Shown: positions 46,682 to 57,632 of the stretch, piece by piece
How the letters are laid out: each line of letters begins with the position of its first letter
Numbering within the stretch: position 1 is the first letter of the stretch
Source of the DNA: Naganishia liquefaciens
Lineage: Eukaryota > Basidiomycota > Tremellomycetes > Filobasidiales > Filobasidiaceae
Length of the DNA stretch: 64,000 nucleotides
Reading direction: 5' to 3'
NCBI GenBank assembly: GCA_013423385.1
Contig: BLZA01000021.1
Location: forward strand, 248,001 to 312,000
Program-made: the position numbers and the translations under genes
Notes under the pieces: generated by a model
Databases searched by the model: none
Seen by the model: the letters and a program-made list of their open reading frames with translations, nothing else
What the model was told of the DNA's origin: nothing

Positions 46682-47720
46682 ATGCCCAAGACTTCCTCCT
46701 TCAAGCTCGTCCTCCTGGGCGAATCCGCAGTCGGCAAGAGCAGTCTCGTCTTGCGATTCGTGAGTTCCGCTTAGAACCGGCGCGAGGGAAAGAGAGATCC
46801 TGACACGAGCGAGACGGGCAGGTCAAGGATGAGTACTCGGATTACCGGTGAGTCATTAGGGTTGCGGGATGAACGAGGCATGGCTGACAGGGTTGCCTCT
46901 GTGCCGTATAGTGAATCGACGATTGGTGGGTTATCGGAATACGGGTTGGGACACCGGCGTCAACTGACATTCCGCCAGGGGCCGCATTCTTGACGCAGAC
47001 TGTCGCACTCGACGACGAAACGAATGTCAAGTTTGAGATATGGGATACCGTACGTGCGTTCTTGGAACTCCCACAAAACGTTGCTGATCGTCTACGCAGG
47101 CTGGTCAAGAACGTGAGCGTTTCGGAGGGTCATGTCGTCGGTCGTTCTGACAACGTGCGCCAGGATACCGAAGTCTTGCGCCGATCTACTTTCGAAATAG
47201 CTCGGCAGCGGTCATAGTGTACGACATTACACAGGTACGCTTTCCCTCGCCAGTTGCCCACAACAACTCATCCTCTTCCCCCCCCCCTCTCCCCCCTCAG
47301 GCCCCCGAATCATCCTTTGAAAAGGCAAAAGCCTGGGTCCAAACCCTCCAGCGTCAAGCCGATCCGGGGATCATCATCATCCTCGTCGGCAACAAGCTCG
47401 ATCTCGTACAGGACGACTCTTCGGCGCGTCGGACGACGCGCGAGATGGGCGAAGCGTATGCGCGCGAGGAAGGGTTGCTCTTTCTCGAAGCGAGTGCCAA
47501 GACGGGCGAGAATGTCGGCGAGATTTTCATGCAGATTGGTGAGCGCGCGCGCGCGCGCGGGTTTGGGTTGGCGGCGTGTGTGCAGGAGTGCTGATGCCGG
47601 GGTTTTTTTTTCTGTTCAGCGAAAAAGTTGCCGTTGAGTCAGCAGGAGGCGACGGGCACGCGGGGAGTCAAGATTACGAATGGCCAGTCCTCGGCGACGG
47701 CTTCGGCTTGTCAGTGTTGA
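46682..47720 (+). CDS. RAB5: RAB5-type small GTPase (Vps21/Ypt51)
   Basis: Early-endosome Rab GTPase of about 205 aa. It starts MPKTSSFKLVLLGESAVGKS with the P-loop GESAVGKSS. Exons then join as [96 protein letters not shown] and AKKLPLSQQE. The effector sequence TIGAAFLTQ and the YRSLAP block are Rab5 hallmarks. All G motifs (switch-I Thr, WDTAGQE, NKLD, SAK) are intact. The C-terminus SACQC is a CxC geranylgeranylation site. Eight exons, of which three are only 26, 14 and 13 nt. The gene is divergent from the RRM gene and tail-to-tail with SEC2. Confidence 0.95.
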
Positions 47721-47842
47721 TGCTCCCGTGCCCGCTGTATAGTAGTCTCTCGATTCCCAGTTGTATTTTGTATTATAACACGGGTCCCGTTCGTTTCCTT
47801 TTTTTGATTTCGATCTCTGTATACAACGTCATGTCACCTCGT

Positions 47843-50666
47843 CTACGTCTCGGCCTCGGTCACGCCCACGCGCGCCTTCCACATCTCCTCCTTGAGCCTC
47901 ACGACCTCGCGCCACGTCTTACCCTCCCACGAATCCACCTCTCCGGCATCCATGCCTCTCGCCTCGACAATCGACCCACGCTTGGCCGAAGACCGCACCG
48001 GCAAAACGGGCAGTCGTGCCGCCACGGGCGTCACCACCGGCTGCTCCTGCTCGTGCTCCTGCTCCTGCGCGGGATCCGGCGTGATGGGTACTTGATCCGC
48101 CGCCAGAGGGGTTGCCACCGCGTCAGGGTTTGGCTCGAGCGTAAGCGATGTTGGACGCGCGCGCGATCGTTCGGGGACGACGGGTGGAGCGGGCGGGGCG
48201 GGAACGGCACGACGTGCCGGTCTGGGTGGCGTCGGTATTGGGACGGCGGTGGTGGCGACGGCGGAAGGTGCGGGCGTTGAAGGTGTTTCCGGTTCCGCAG
48301 TCGCTTCGATTCGGGGCGAGGAGAGGTCGATCGCGTGTTCGGCGTTGGAGGATTCAGACGGAGCGTCTGCGGCGGGCTGCCCGGTGGCGGGTTCCCCAAC
48401 GGCAGATTCTTGGGCGGCGGGCTCCTCGGCGGCAGGTTCCTCGGCGGCAGGCTCCTCGGCGGGAGGCTCCTCGGGCTTCCCTTCATCTGTCATCTCTTGC
48501 GCGGGCTGGGCAGGAGAAAGCGGCGCACTGGTAGATTGCGGCGTGCTGAATCCATTGATGGGCTCGCTCGTCTCTGACGCGGCCGACGAGACGGCCGGTG
48601 TATCATCATTGGCGGCGTCGACAGTGACAGCAGGCGGCTCGGCGATACCATCGGCGGTGTGCGTCGGTGCGGGTGCGACAGGATCGACAGCATCTGTCGG
48701 TGCGGATGCGCCACCTTCCCCAGCGTCCGTCGTCGCAGCATCATTGGCATCTTCTCCCGTCGAGTTGGACGCAACGTGCTTCTCCCCCTCCGACCTTGTC
48801 CCGGCCTCCTCCTCTCGCCGCACCGCCAGCCCCGCATCCTCCTGCGTTCGTTCCCCTTGGGGACTCGCCATCGGCGACTTGGCCGTCGGTGATCCGGGCT
48901 TGGACAGGCCAAGGCCACGGCCGCCGCCGAGCCCCTTGAATCCGAGCGACCATGCACTCTTGCGCGCGGGCAAGTCGGGCGGCGGCGCGGCGGTGGCGGT
49001 GGCGTCGACGGCGTCGTGGTCGGCCGGTCGAGAATCTTGATCGAGGGTCGGGCTCATGGGCGTCGAGACGGAATCATTCATGCTCGGTCTTTTGGACGTT
49101 GCCGCCGCCGTGTGGGCATGCTGCCGCTGGTCATCGCTTCTCCCGCCGCCGCCGCCGCCGCCGCGCCAGATAACATCGACCATGCACACGCGCACAAACC
49201 GCCACCATTCGCACACGGCGCGCAGCCGGGCGAGACACCATCCGTTGGCGCAGAGGGGGTACATGCGCGAGGTCGTATCCTGCGTGGCGTCGGGGGACGT
49301 GATACGAAAGATGAAGAGCGACGTCGGGGCCGGACGGGGCGTGAGCGTGGCGCCGGCGGCGGCGGGAGAGGCCGAGGCCGAGGGCGAGGGCGGTGTGGCC
49401 GATGGGGAGCTGAAGAATGGCTTGAAGGAGAATCGCGAGGTCGAGCCGTTGCGTGTCGTTCCCGCCGTCGCGAGCTTTGGCGGCGTCGGCGACTCGTGCT
49501 GCGTCGCCGCCAACGGCTTGAGGACGTGTTTCCCGCACATGGAGCACGCGATATCGGCCGGATGCACGCCCGCGTATTCCTTTCCGGCGCGCAACGTATT
49601 CACACTGACGGGCTCGATGATCAAGTCACCGGCGAGAATGGCCTGTCCGACGGACCTGCGCGTCAACCACGACAAGTCGGGCGCGGCATCGAGACGGAGC
49701 GCCGGGTCGACGTCTTCACGTTCGGCACGGGCGAGGAACGGCTGGGCGAGCAACGAGGCGATGGCGGGTGGCGGGAAGAACGCGAGGTGCTCTGGCCGAC
49801 GGGGCCGGTGGGTACGCAGGTAGGCGATGAACGCGAGGAATTCCGCGTGCGGGACGTGCGAGGTGTTGTAGCTGCGTTCGCGGGGCGGCTCCGCCGGCGG
49901 CGGCGGAGATGTTGTCGTCGTCGTTGTCGTCGTCGTCGTCGCCGTCGCGGCCGTGCGTCCGACGACGTCGATGGCAGGAAGGAGCGTCGGCAGGGACTGG
50001 AGGTGCTGTTGCATGTCGCGCATGGCGGCTTCCGCGGCCGCCAGGTTTTCCTCGGCCTGCCGCAGCCTCGTCTCGGCCTGGGTGCGTGCCATTTTCTCGG
50101 CGGCGACCATGGTATTGGCCTGGCGGGGGGGCGGGGGGGGGGGGAGGTGAACAGGATGCGCTTGACCACAAACCCGACGGCGACGACCTCACCTGCTCAA
50201 ACAATGTAGCCGACAAGTCATCCACCTCGTTCTCCACCCTGGCGCGCCCTTCCTCGGCACTGCCTCTCCTGCGCTCCTCCTCGACCAGGCCCTCGACGAG
50301 CCTCTGCATCTCGGCCTTTACCGCCGTCCGCTCGACCAACAAGCCGGTGTTCATCGACTCTTCCCACTGTGCCTTTGCGCGCTCGAGCTCGACAATCTGC
50401 GCATCTTTTTCGCGCTCGACGGCCGTGCGCTGATAGACGGCGTCCTCGAGCGTGGCCACACGGTCGAGCGAGGCGAGGAGCTTGGCGTTGAGGACGGCCG
50501 CCTGATCGGTCAGCGTCGAGAGCTCGGTGCGCAGGGTGTCGACGAGCATCGTGGTCGGGCTCTCGGGCGCGTGGGCGGCGAGGACGGCGTCGATCGAGGT
50601 CGAGGTCGAGGTGGTGTCGATGGTGAGCTGCGCGGGGGGCGCGGGCGGGCCGGGCGGGTTGTCCAT
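47843..50666 (-). CDS. SEC2: Rab guanine-nucleotide exchange factor SEC2 (Rabin8 type)
   Basis: Activates the exocytic Rab (Sec4/Rab8) on secretory vesicles. It starts MDNPPGPPAPPAQLTID at 50666. A long coiled coil (about residues 35-200: TLRTELSTLTDQAAVLNAKL, through DDLSATLFEQ, a short intron, then ANTMVAAEKMARTQAETRLR) is the Sec2 nucleotide-exchange helix. Downstream is the family's second conserved part: FLAFIAYLRTHRPR, SVNTLRAGKEYAGVHPADIA, CSMCGKHVLKPL and YPLCANGWCLARLRAVCEWW. The remaining 450 residues are disordered and rich in Ala, Pro, Glu and Thr, with an EEPAA repeat. A Thr run (about 12) follows the coiled coil. A probable second intron falls within a Gly-coding run after WWRFVR. 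About 900 aa. The antisense strand shows a long open frame that is a product of high G+C. Confidence 0.87.
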
Positions 50667-50874
50667 GGTGGGCGTGTGGGTGGGCGTGTGGGTGGGTGGT
50701 GGGATGGGAGAGCTGAAGGGAATGATGGGCTGCCTTGTGTAGTGAGGGTGGCTGGCTGCCTGGGTGCGCCCCGCTGAAATGAGTCAACCCGCTATGAGTC
50801 AACCCCGTCTGGCTCGTCTTCTTCCCCCTCCCTGCCTCTTCCCACCGAGTCATCCGGCCACCCGCCCAGCCACC
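50667..50874. promoter_or_regulatory. Divergent promoter region, SEC2 / CaMKK-like kinase
   Basis: Just 208 bp between the two start codons. It contains repeated GTGTGGGTGGGCGTG-like units on the SEC2 side and GAGTCAACCC twice (around 50781 and 50795) on the kinase side. Confidence 0.5.
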
Positions 50875-53800
50875 ATGGGCATCCCCAAGAGCGACCGCGT
50901 CGACTTTCGCACACAACAGCCCATCGGCCTCGGACTCGCCATCCCCCCGCCCGCACCCCCACCGGCACCCGCAACCGCACCCGCACCGGCACCGGGCCAG
51001 ACGGCCACCCCGCAGCCTCCCGCTACTAGCAGCAGCAGCAGCAGCAGCAGCACCGGGTTCAAGGTCCTCTCCCGTCCGACGAGCCACAAGGCCAGTCCCG
51101 TGCTCCCGCCGCCACGGCAGATCCCCGGGGACACGGAAGGAATGACGCCCATCATGTCCGGGGAGATGACTCCGGCCCTGGGGACGCCGCCGAGCGGGTC
51201 GGGCGAGACGTCGCGGAATAATTCGGCAACGTCGACGCCGAGTCGGTTTATGACTCCGTTGGCGCCGGCGGCGGCGGCGGCGGCGGGCGGTGGCACTATG
51301 TCGAATTTGTCGAGCATGATGGCCACGCCGAGGGAAACGTATGGCGAAGAGGTGTTGGTGTCGCCGACGACCGCGACGACGACGGCGACGACGGCGACGA
51401 CCGGAAACGAAACCGACATGGATGCGGAACCCGTCCCCGTCACGCTGCACAAACAACACAGCCTACGCAACGTCTTGATCGACAGTCTCTCGCACGGTCA
51501 TCTCCCCCATCACCACCACCACAACCACCACAACCACCACCACCCTCAACCACCACAAGACCCTCATCCACCGCTCCGCACAACGGGCTACCCCGTCCGT
51601 CGCTCGCTCGACTTTTCCGCCCCAGCCCCAGCCCCGGCTCCGGCATCGTATACCCCTCCATCGAGCGCGCGCAGACCGGCGACGATCAACCGTGCGCAGA
51701 GCGAGGTGCGCGGTGCCGTCCAGCGGAGGGTCGGCGTCGGGGATGCCGACGAGGGGGAAGGCGGTGTCGCGTCGAGGGGTCCGTCGGAATGGGAAGAGGA
51801 TGATCAAGTGTATGTTCCGCCGCCCCACCCCCCTCCCCTCCCCTCTCCCCTCTCCCCTCTCCCGCGCCTTGACTGACCCCCCCCCCTTTCGCAGCCGTGA
51901 AACAGCCGACCTGCAATTCGCACGGGACGATTCAGGCCGCAAAATGATCAACCAATACGTCATCCTCAAGGAGATCGGCCGCGGGCAACACGGCCAGGTA
52001 CGTCTCGGCCAGGATATCAGTTCGCCCGAGTCGTCCCGCGCCGGGAGCGTGGCGGGAGGGTTCACCCATGGCGGGCATTCACGCAGTCAGAGTGCGTCGG
52101 GCGGGACGGCGAGCGAGGAGATGGCAGCCGCTGCCGCTGCTGCTGCTGCCGCCGGGAATGGAACCGGAACCGGAACCGGAACCGGAAGCGGAGGCAGTCT
52201 GTGGGCCATTAAAATCGTCGATAGGCAGTCAAAGCGCAAGTTGCCGGCGATGCGCAAGATGATGGGTTCGCGCGGCGGCGATCCGGCGGCGCACGTGCAG
52301 CCGTCGAGTTTGGCGAATGCAAAGTATGTCCCCCGAGCCGCCGGAAAGGATGGGGCCATTTCCTCGGGCTGACAACTCCCCCTCCCCGTCGCGCTAGGCT
52401 GAAGCGGGAGATTGCCATTTTGAAAAAATGCAGGCATCCCAACGTCGTTCGGCTCCGCGAGGTCATTGACTCGCCGGCGTCGAAAAAGATCTTTATGGGT
52501 GCGTTTCCCGTGCGGTGGGCCGGGGCAAAAGTCTTCGGGGCGTTGACCGCTTTCCCCCCCCCCCCTTTTACCCGCAGTGCTCGAGTATTGTAAAGGCGGC
52601 GAAGTCAAGTGGCGCTCAGAGGACGGCAAGCCGCTGCTGACGGTCGACCAGGCGCGGTGCATCTTTCGCGACGTCATTTGCGGGCTCGAATACCGTGAGT
52701 CTGCCTCCACCGCGCGCGATGAGTTGCCGCTTACAGCCCCCCGCCCCCTCTTTCCGGCCCCCAGTGCACCGGCAAGGCATCATCCACCGCGACATCAAGC
52801 CCGCCAACTTGCTCTACACGGCCGACGGCACCGTCAAGATTTCCGATTTCGGCGTCTCGCACTACTCGCACGTCTTGCGCGCGCAGAATCAGGACGGCGA
52901 GGATGAGGACGAGGATGAGTATATGGATGAGCATGATCTCGCCAAGACGGCCGGTTCGCCGGCGTTCTTTGCGCCCGAGCTGTGCTATAATGGGGAGTCC
53001 CTGATGACGGGCGGATCGACGTCCGGGACGCCCGGCAGGGAGCCGGGCGGGTTTGCCTTCCACGTTCAGCCGCCGAGTAACATGGGCTCCATCGCGAGTC
53101 GGCTTAGCGTCGCGTCCGCTCACTCGACAACCCACAGCGCCACCACCCAGCGACCGGTTTCCCCCTCCGGGTCACTCGCCAAGAAACGCCCGCCGATCAC
53201 GAAAGCGATCGATATCTGGGCGCTCGGCGTCACGCTCTACTGCTTTCTGTTTGCCAAAGTGCCGTTTGACTCGCCGAGCGAGTTTCAGCTGTTCCAGGTG
53301 ATTCCCAATGAGGATTTCGAGATTCCCGAGACGATGGGCGCCGATAGGATGCCGACCGGCGGGCGCAAGGGGTACTTGGCCGGGCCGCATGGGGAGCTCA
53401 CGCAGGAGGCGTGTGATGTGATTGATTTGCTGGATAGATTGCTCGAAAAGGACCCGATGAAGCGGATTGCGCTCGAAGATGTCAAGGTGGGTTCGCTCAT
53501 GCCCCCAGCCCCCCCCCTCCCCTCCAGTGGCCCGCTGCTGACTGCTTGCAGAAACACCCCTTTGTCCTGCACGGGTTGCAAGACCCTGCCGAATTTCTCG
53601 CCAAGCCAGAGCAAGGCTCTTTTGTCAACGTCACCGACGCCGACGTGGCCGCGGCGCTCACCAACTCCAACTCGTTTCGCACCCGTCTCAAACGCGGCAT
53701 GCTCAGCTTTGGGCACAAGATGATCGGCGGCATGCTCGGAAGCGGCAAGAATGGCCGGTCTCGGAGCCAAAGTATCGTTCAAACGCTCGAGAAGCGCCCC

Positions 53801-55720
53801 TCGGAGCCCACGAGTGCCTCGACGACGACGACGACATCCAGCATGCATGTATCGCCGGGACCGGGAATGCTGTCGAGGCAGTCTTCCGGCTCGGTTTCCA
53901 CGCCGCGCTTGGTCTCGGGCGGCTCGGATCTATCGTATCGGAATAGCATCGATCGCGCAACCTCTCCGCGTCCCACTCCGGCGAGGAGAACGTCATTGTT
54001 GGGCGGAACGCTCGCCGCGCAGAGACCGCCGGCGAGATCGGTGTCGCCGGGCAACGCCCGAGGCGGCGGCGGCGGCGGCGGCGGTTCGGGCAACGTTCCT
54101 TCGCCCGGAAATCGCCCTGTACACATGCCGCCCGAGAGCGATGCGCTCGGACGAAGCGCCAGCGATCGATGGACGACTTTTCAGGGGCATCAGCGCCGGG
54201 CACTCCCGGCTAGACGACAGTCGACGCATCTGGTGCCGCCGATGAATCAGACCGAGCGCGAGGCACGCGAGCCCCGGTCCTCGATGGATGCCTTGGCGCC
54301 CGGGACCCTCGAGCAAATGATCCAGAACTCGATCGTCGACGCCAACGGCGAGAAGGTCATGCCCAACTCGCTGCGCCGGCACGATTCAAATGACCTCGAT
54401 AGGTTGGGTAGAGCACGTGCGCTCAGTAATGCCAGCTCGGCCAACTCGAGCGGCTTGGGGCATAGGATTGGAAGGATGTTTGGCCGAGGCAATACTCAAA
54501 AGGGAACGTCCATCGCCTCGTCAGTCATGTCATCGTCACATCGATCAACGGACGAGTTGCGTACGCATTACATGCCCGCGGGCGACATGTCCGAGGTAGA
54601 GTCGCTGCCGGAGCATCATGCCGATGACCACGATCCGAGGCTGCGCGATTTACCGGCAACCGCCATGCGCAATCAGCCGAGTCGCGAGACATTCTCGTCG
54701 CTCGGAGCGACATCGTCCGTCATGATGGGATCCTCGGCTCCTCGATCGAATGGTTTCAGTAGACGTGCACAACTTCCGCCTCTCGAGATTTCATCGTTTG
54801 ACGCCCGTGAAGCGATCGGTATATCACCAGAACGACCGGTGGACAATCAACCGTCCGAGGCTTCCGAGCCCGCGGAAGCACGTCAGACCTCTATCGCTGA
54901 CGAGACCGCGTCGTTCTTCTCGCCAACCGGCGAACCCGCCAACTTGGCAGAAACTGCCGATTGGGATGGTCAGCTGAGCGATGACGACGACGACGATGAC
55001 TACGGTCAAGAGCTGACGCATCGACGAACTTTTGATCGGCCCCTGCATGATACGAACGATCTGGACACTGGAGTATGGAAGCTTGACAGTAGTGGCTGGA
55101 GAGGAACAAGCCTCGACCCAGGCAATGCGCCGAGGGGCAGAGGACTAGGCTTGGACTTGATTCAGCAAGGTGGAGAAACACGCGGATGGCATCAGCCGGG
55201 CTCGAGGGGCCCATCCATCGACATTTCCCGGAATCAGGATTCGCCCGATACGGTCGTCGCAGGCTCATTGCGGGGAACCATCGTTGGCGACGCTCCACCG
55301 AGTCGAAGTCGAAACTCGCCCCGATTAGACTCGGCGCCGCGAACGCCAGATCTTGCAAATATTCCAGATGAAAGTTCGCTGTCCAGCTCTCCGGTCCATC
55401 CCGCGTATCCCGATTGCCGGAGAACTTCGTTCTCACAGACACGGGGATCTCCGCTGCGCACGCGGAGCCCGTTTTCGCACTTGAACCCAGCGGCAGGTCC
55501 AAGACGTTCTTCGGTCGATCGACTTGGCGCAAGCCCCATGCGCCACTCTGGCTTGGCCGATCACTTTGAAAGGGAAGGGCGGGCAGGCGCAATCGTAAGC
55601 GAGGAGAGTACGGAAGATGACGAGGATGAAGGGCTTGCATTTGACTTGAGCAAGCGCGGAAGGAGAACCTCAAAGCTATCGACTCCGGCAGACAGAAAGA
55701 TGATCTTGCCGCAAGTATGA
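50875..55720 (+). CDS. CaMKK/Ssp1-like serine-threonine kinase
   Basis: About 1430 aa, beginning MGIPKSDRVDFRTQ. The first 340 residues are disordered with Ala/Pro, Ser and His-rich tracts. The kinase domain starts INQYVILKEIGRGQHGQVRL (Gly loop). A 60-residue Ser/Ala/Gly-Thr insert then precedes WAIKIVDR with the catalytic Lys. Later motifs: LKREIAILKKCRHPNVVRL, VLEYCKGGEVKW, RQGIIHRDIKPANLLY, KISDFGVSHYS, GSPAFFAPELCYNGE, IDIWALGVTLYCFLFAKVPF, LLEKDPMKRIALEDVKKHPF. All catalytic residues are intact. The VLEYCKGGE hinge and FGVSH loop with a following acidic stretch match fungal CaMKK/Ssp1/Sak1-type kinases that activate AMPK and CaMK. A further Ser/Thr-rich insert lies after APE. The C-terminal 700 residues are disordered. 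Calmodulin binding cannot be judged. Confidence 0.87.
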
Positions 55721-57117
55721 TGGATAGATATAGGTGTGGGGAATGTTGCCGCAACAATTCACCTTATGGGTGAGATCTTGTCTTTCAGGGGGACCCAAGC
55801 AACATAGATGCTGTATCGAACAGGTTTTCGTGTAGCGATCGACTATTGTATCCTTATTCGCATTTGAGATGCGCATGATAACTGTATTATACATGGTCAC
55901 ACATTGCGAGATAAGAAGTGTACAATTTTCTCGGCATGTGCACCTAGACACGAAAAGGCTGGGCTGTCGAGGCCAATGACTGAGCTTCCCCTGGTCTCAT
56001 GCCGATCAAGGCCGAACGCCATCAGTCTCGTCATCCCGACATTGGCCACTTCTGTCTATCTCGCTTTGTTTTTACAAGTGCCATACCGTATCGCGAAGTG
56101 CATAAAAAACGAGTGAATACCAGGAGACCCGGTCTCAGCCCAGTGCGGCTAGCCTATAAGCGATAATCGGAATGGGGAAGTATGTTGGCTGGCTACAGGC
56201 AAGTTGTGGACGAGTCCCTCGCCTTGTCATCTATTTGGTTGATAAACTTCTCGTATGGCAGCCTCAAGTCCGCGTTTAGCTTAATGAGAAATGGATCTTC
56301 TCGGGGGGGGGGGGGGGGGATGCAGAGAACGCTTCTCGCCAACAGGACTGCTTTGGTGAGTGGTCATCATAGTCCTGAGGCCGGTCTCCCTCAAAGTTCC
56401 GATTTGAATGGACTTGTTACTGCGATAAACATTCACTCTGCCCACACGCGGATCAAGCATAGCGGGCTGACTGGCGCCGACATGCAGCACCGATACGTAG
56501 TCGTTGAACACTTGGGGCGGTTTCTAGTGAATGAAAGACCAGGAAAGTCTATCCACTCGATCCCCATGCTTTATGTCCGCAAGGAGTAGATCGACAGAGG
56601 ATTTGAGGGGCAGAAGATCGCCGTTCCGGAGGGCAGTCATCACTTAGTTGTTCAAAGGCTTGAACGAGGCATTGCGACCGAGTCCTGAGCAAGTCTACGA
56701 GCAACCAACATCATCGATGATAGTTATTGACAAACGCACGAGGCTCCATCAAAACATGGCAAAGTACCCAGATGACGGCGTCCGAAGTTCCCCTGGGGGG
56801 TTATTGCAACCGGACATCCAAACGGCACGTAAAGCACTGTAGGTGGCGGATCAACAATTCATAAGTTGAGGGACGTCAGGAGCGTGGATACCCAATCGAC
56901 AGAGGCATACTGAGAGGTCGTCCGCAACGCCCAGTTGAGAGCCTACATCTTCAGCCTGCAGAGGCAGCTTTTTCAGCCGACAAGGCTATTGTCTGCCCGT
57001 GAGCGGCAACACCTTGATGGCATGAGCATATGGGGGCGATCATTGCGATGACGATAACGACGTGAATTGAGCTGAAAGCCGTACATATACATTGCTCAGA
57101 AATTCTGGACATCAATT
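55721..57117. other. Gene-poor 1.4-kb stretch
   Basis: 3' flank of the kinase gene, then sequence with lower G+C and only short frames. The longest (136 codons, 56182-56589) contains the poly-G tract and no recognisable domain. No gene supported. Confidence 0.4.
56303..56319 (+). repeat. Poly-G tract, 17 nt
   Basis: Seventeen consecutive G residues in non-coding DNA. Such runs are length-unstable and a common site of sequencing error. Confidence 0.9.
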
Positions 57118-57211
57118 GGGGCTATGGCGCAGTTGGTAGCGCGCAATCTTAGCATGCCTCGATTCGAGGACAGCATGGTTGAGGTCTCGGGTTCGAATCC
57201 TGATGGCTCCA
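57118..57211 (+). tRNA. tRNA-Ala (anticodon AGC) with 21-nt intron
   Basis: Acceptor GGGGCTA pairs with TGGCTCC (two G-T wobbles), discriminator A. The D arm stem GCGC/GCGC encloses AGTTGGTA. The anticodon stem CAATC/GGTTG encloses TTAGCA, a 21-nt intron beginning TGCCTCGATTC and the last loop T. The T arm is TCGGG/CCTGA with TTCGAAT. The intron follows position 37 and contains a small self-complementary CTCG/CGAG pair. Confidence 0.95.
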
Positions 57212-57215
57212 TTTG

Positions 57216-57220
57216 TTTTT
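57216..57220 (+). terminator. RNA polymerase III terminator of tRNA-Ala
   Basis: T5 run four bases after the discriminator base, with further T-rich sequence downstream. Confidence 0.65.
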
Positions 57221-57632
57221 GCATTCCTTTTACCATCCCAACTGTCCACCTTTCCTCATGCCCGCGCGAAGTCACGCGTTCCTTTGAGCATTTTGAAGAA
57301 ATGCTATAAGCTCTCAAAACCATGACAGATCTCTGCGATTCGTATCTCAAGTCTCAAAGGCCGGAGTCTCTGACCTGAAGGTCTTCCCATTTCCCAGACG
57401 TTATGAGCTCACGAAGGTCATCCCATGTGTAACGCGCTGGAAGTACAGAATTGCAACAGGCGACGACTTGCACTGCTGAAGACGCATGCAGAGTTATCGC
57501 GACGTACAAATTGTATTCCCGATATCACCCAGGTGCTTGTGAGCTCAGGGTCTTTCCCTGTAGGCATGAATCTCACTGGCGACCTGAAGCCTTAAGAGGA
57601 CCAGATTTCGAAAAGGCCGATGGCTCACGAGA

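Noticed and set aside
47576-48280. Plus-strand frame of 234 codons after RAB5
   Set aside because: It is the last RAB5 exon in a wrong frame running into antisense SEC2.
49016-50209. Plus-strand frame of 397 codons
   Set aside because: Antisense to SEC2 in very G+C-rich DNA where stop codons are rare; Arg/Gly-rich nonsense composition.
50218-51459. Minus-strand frame of 413 codons
   Set aside because: Crosses the SEC2/kinase promoter and runs antisense to the kinase; made of Arg-rich strings from G+C-rich repeats.
54891-55757. Minus-strand frame of 288 codons
   Set aside because: Antisense to the kinase tail; no domain.
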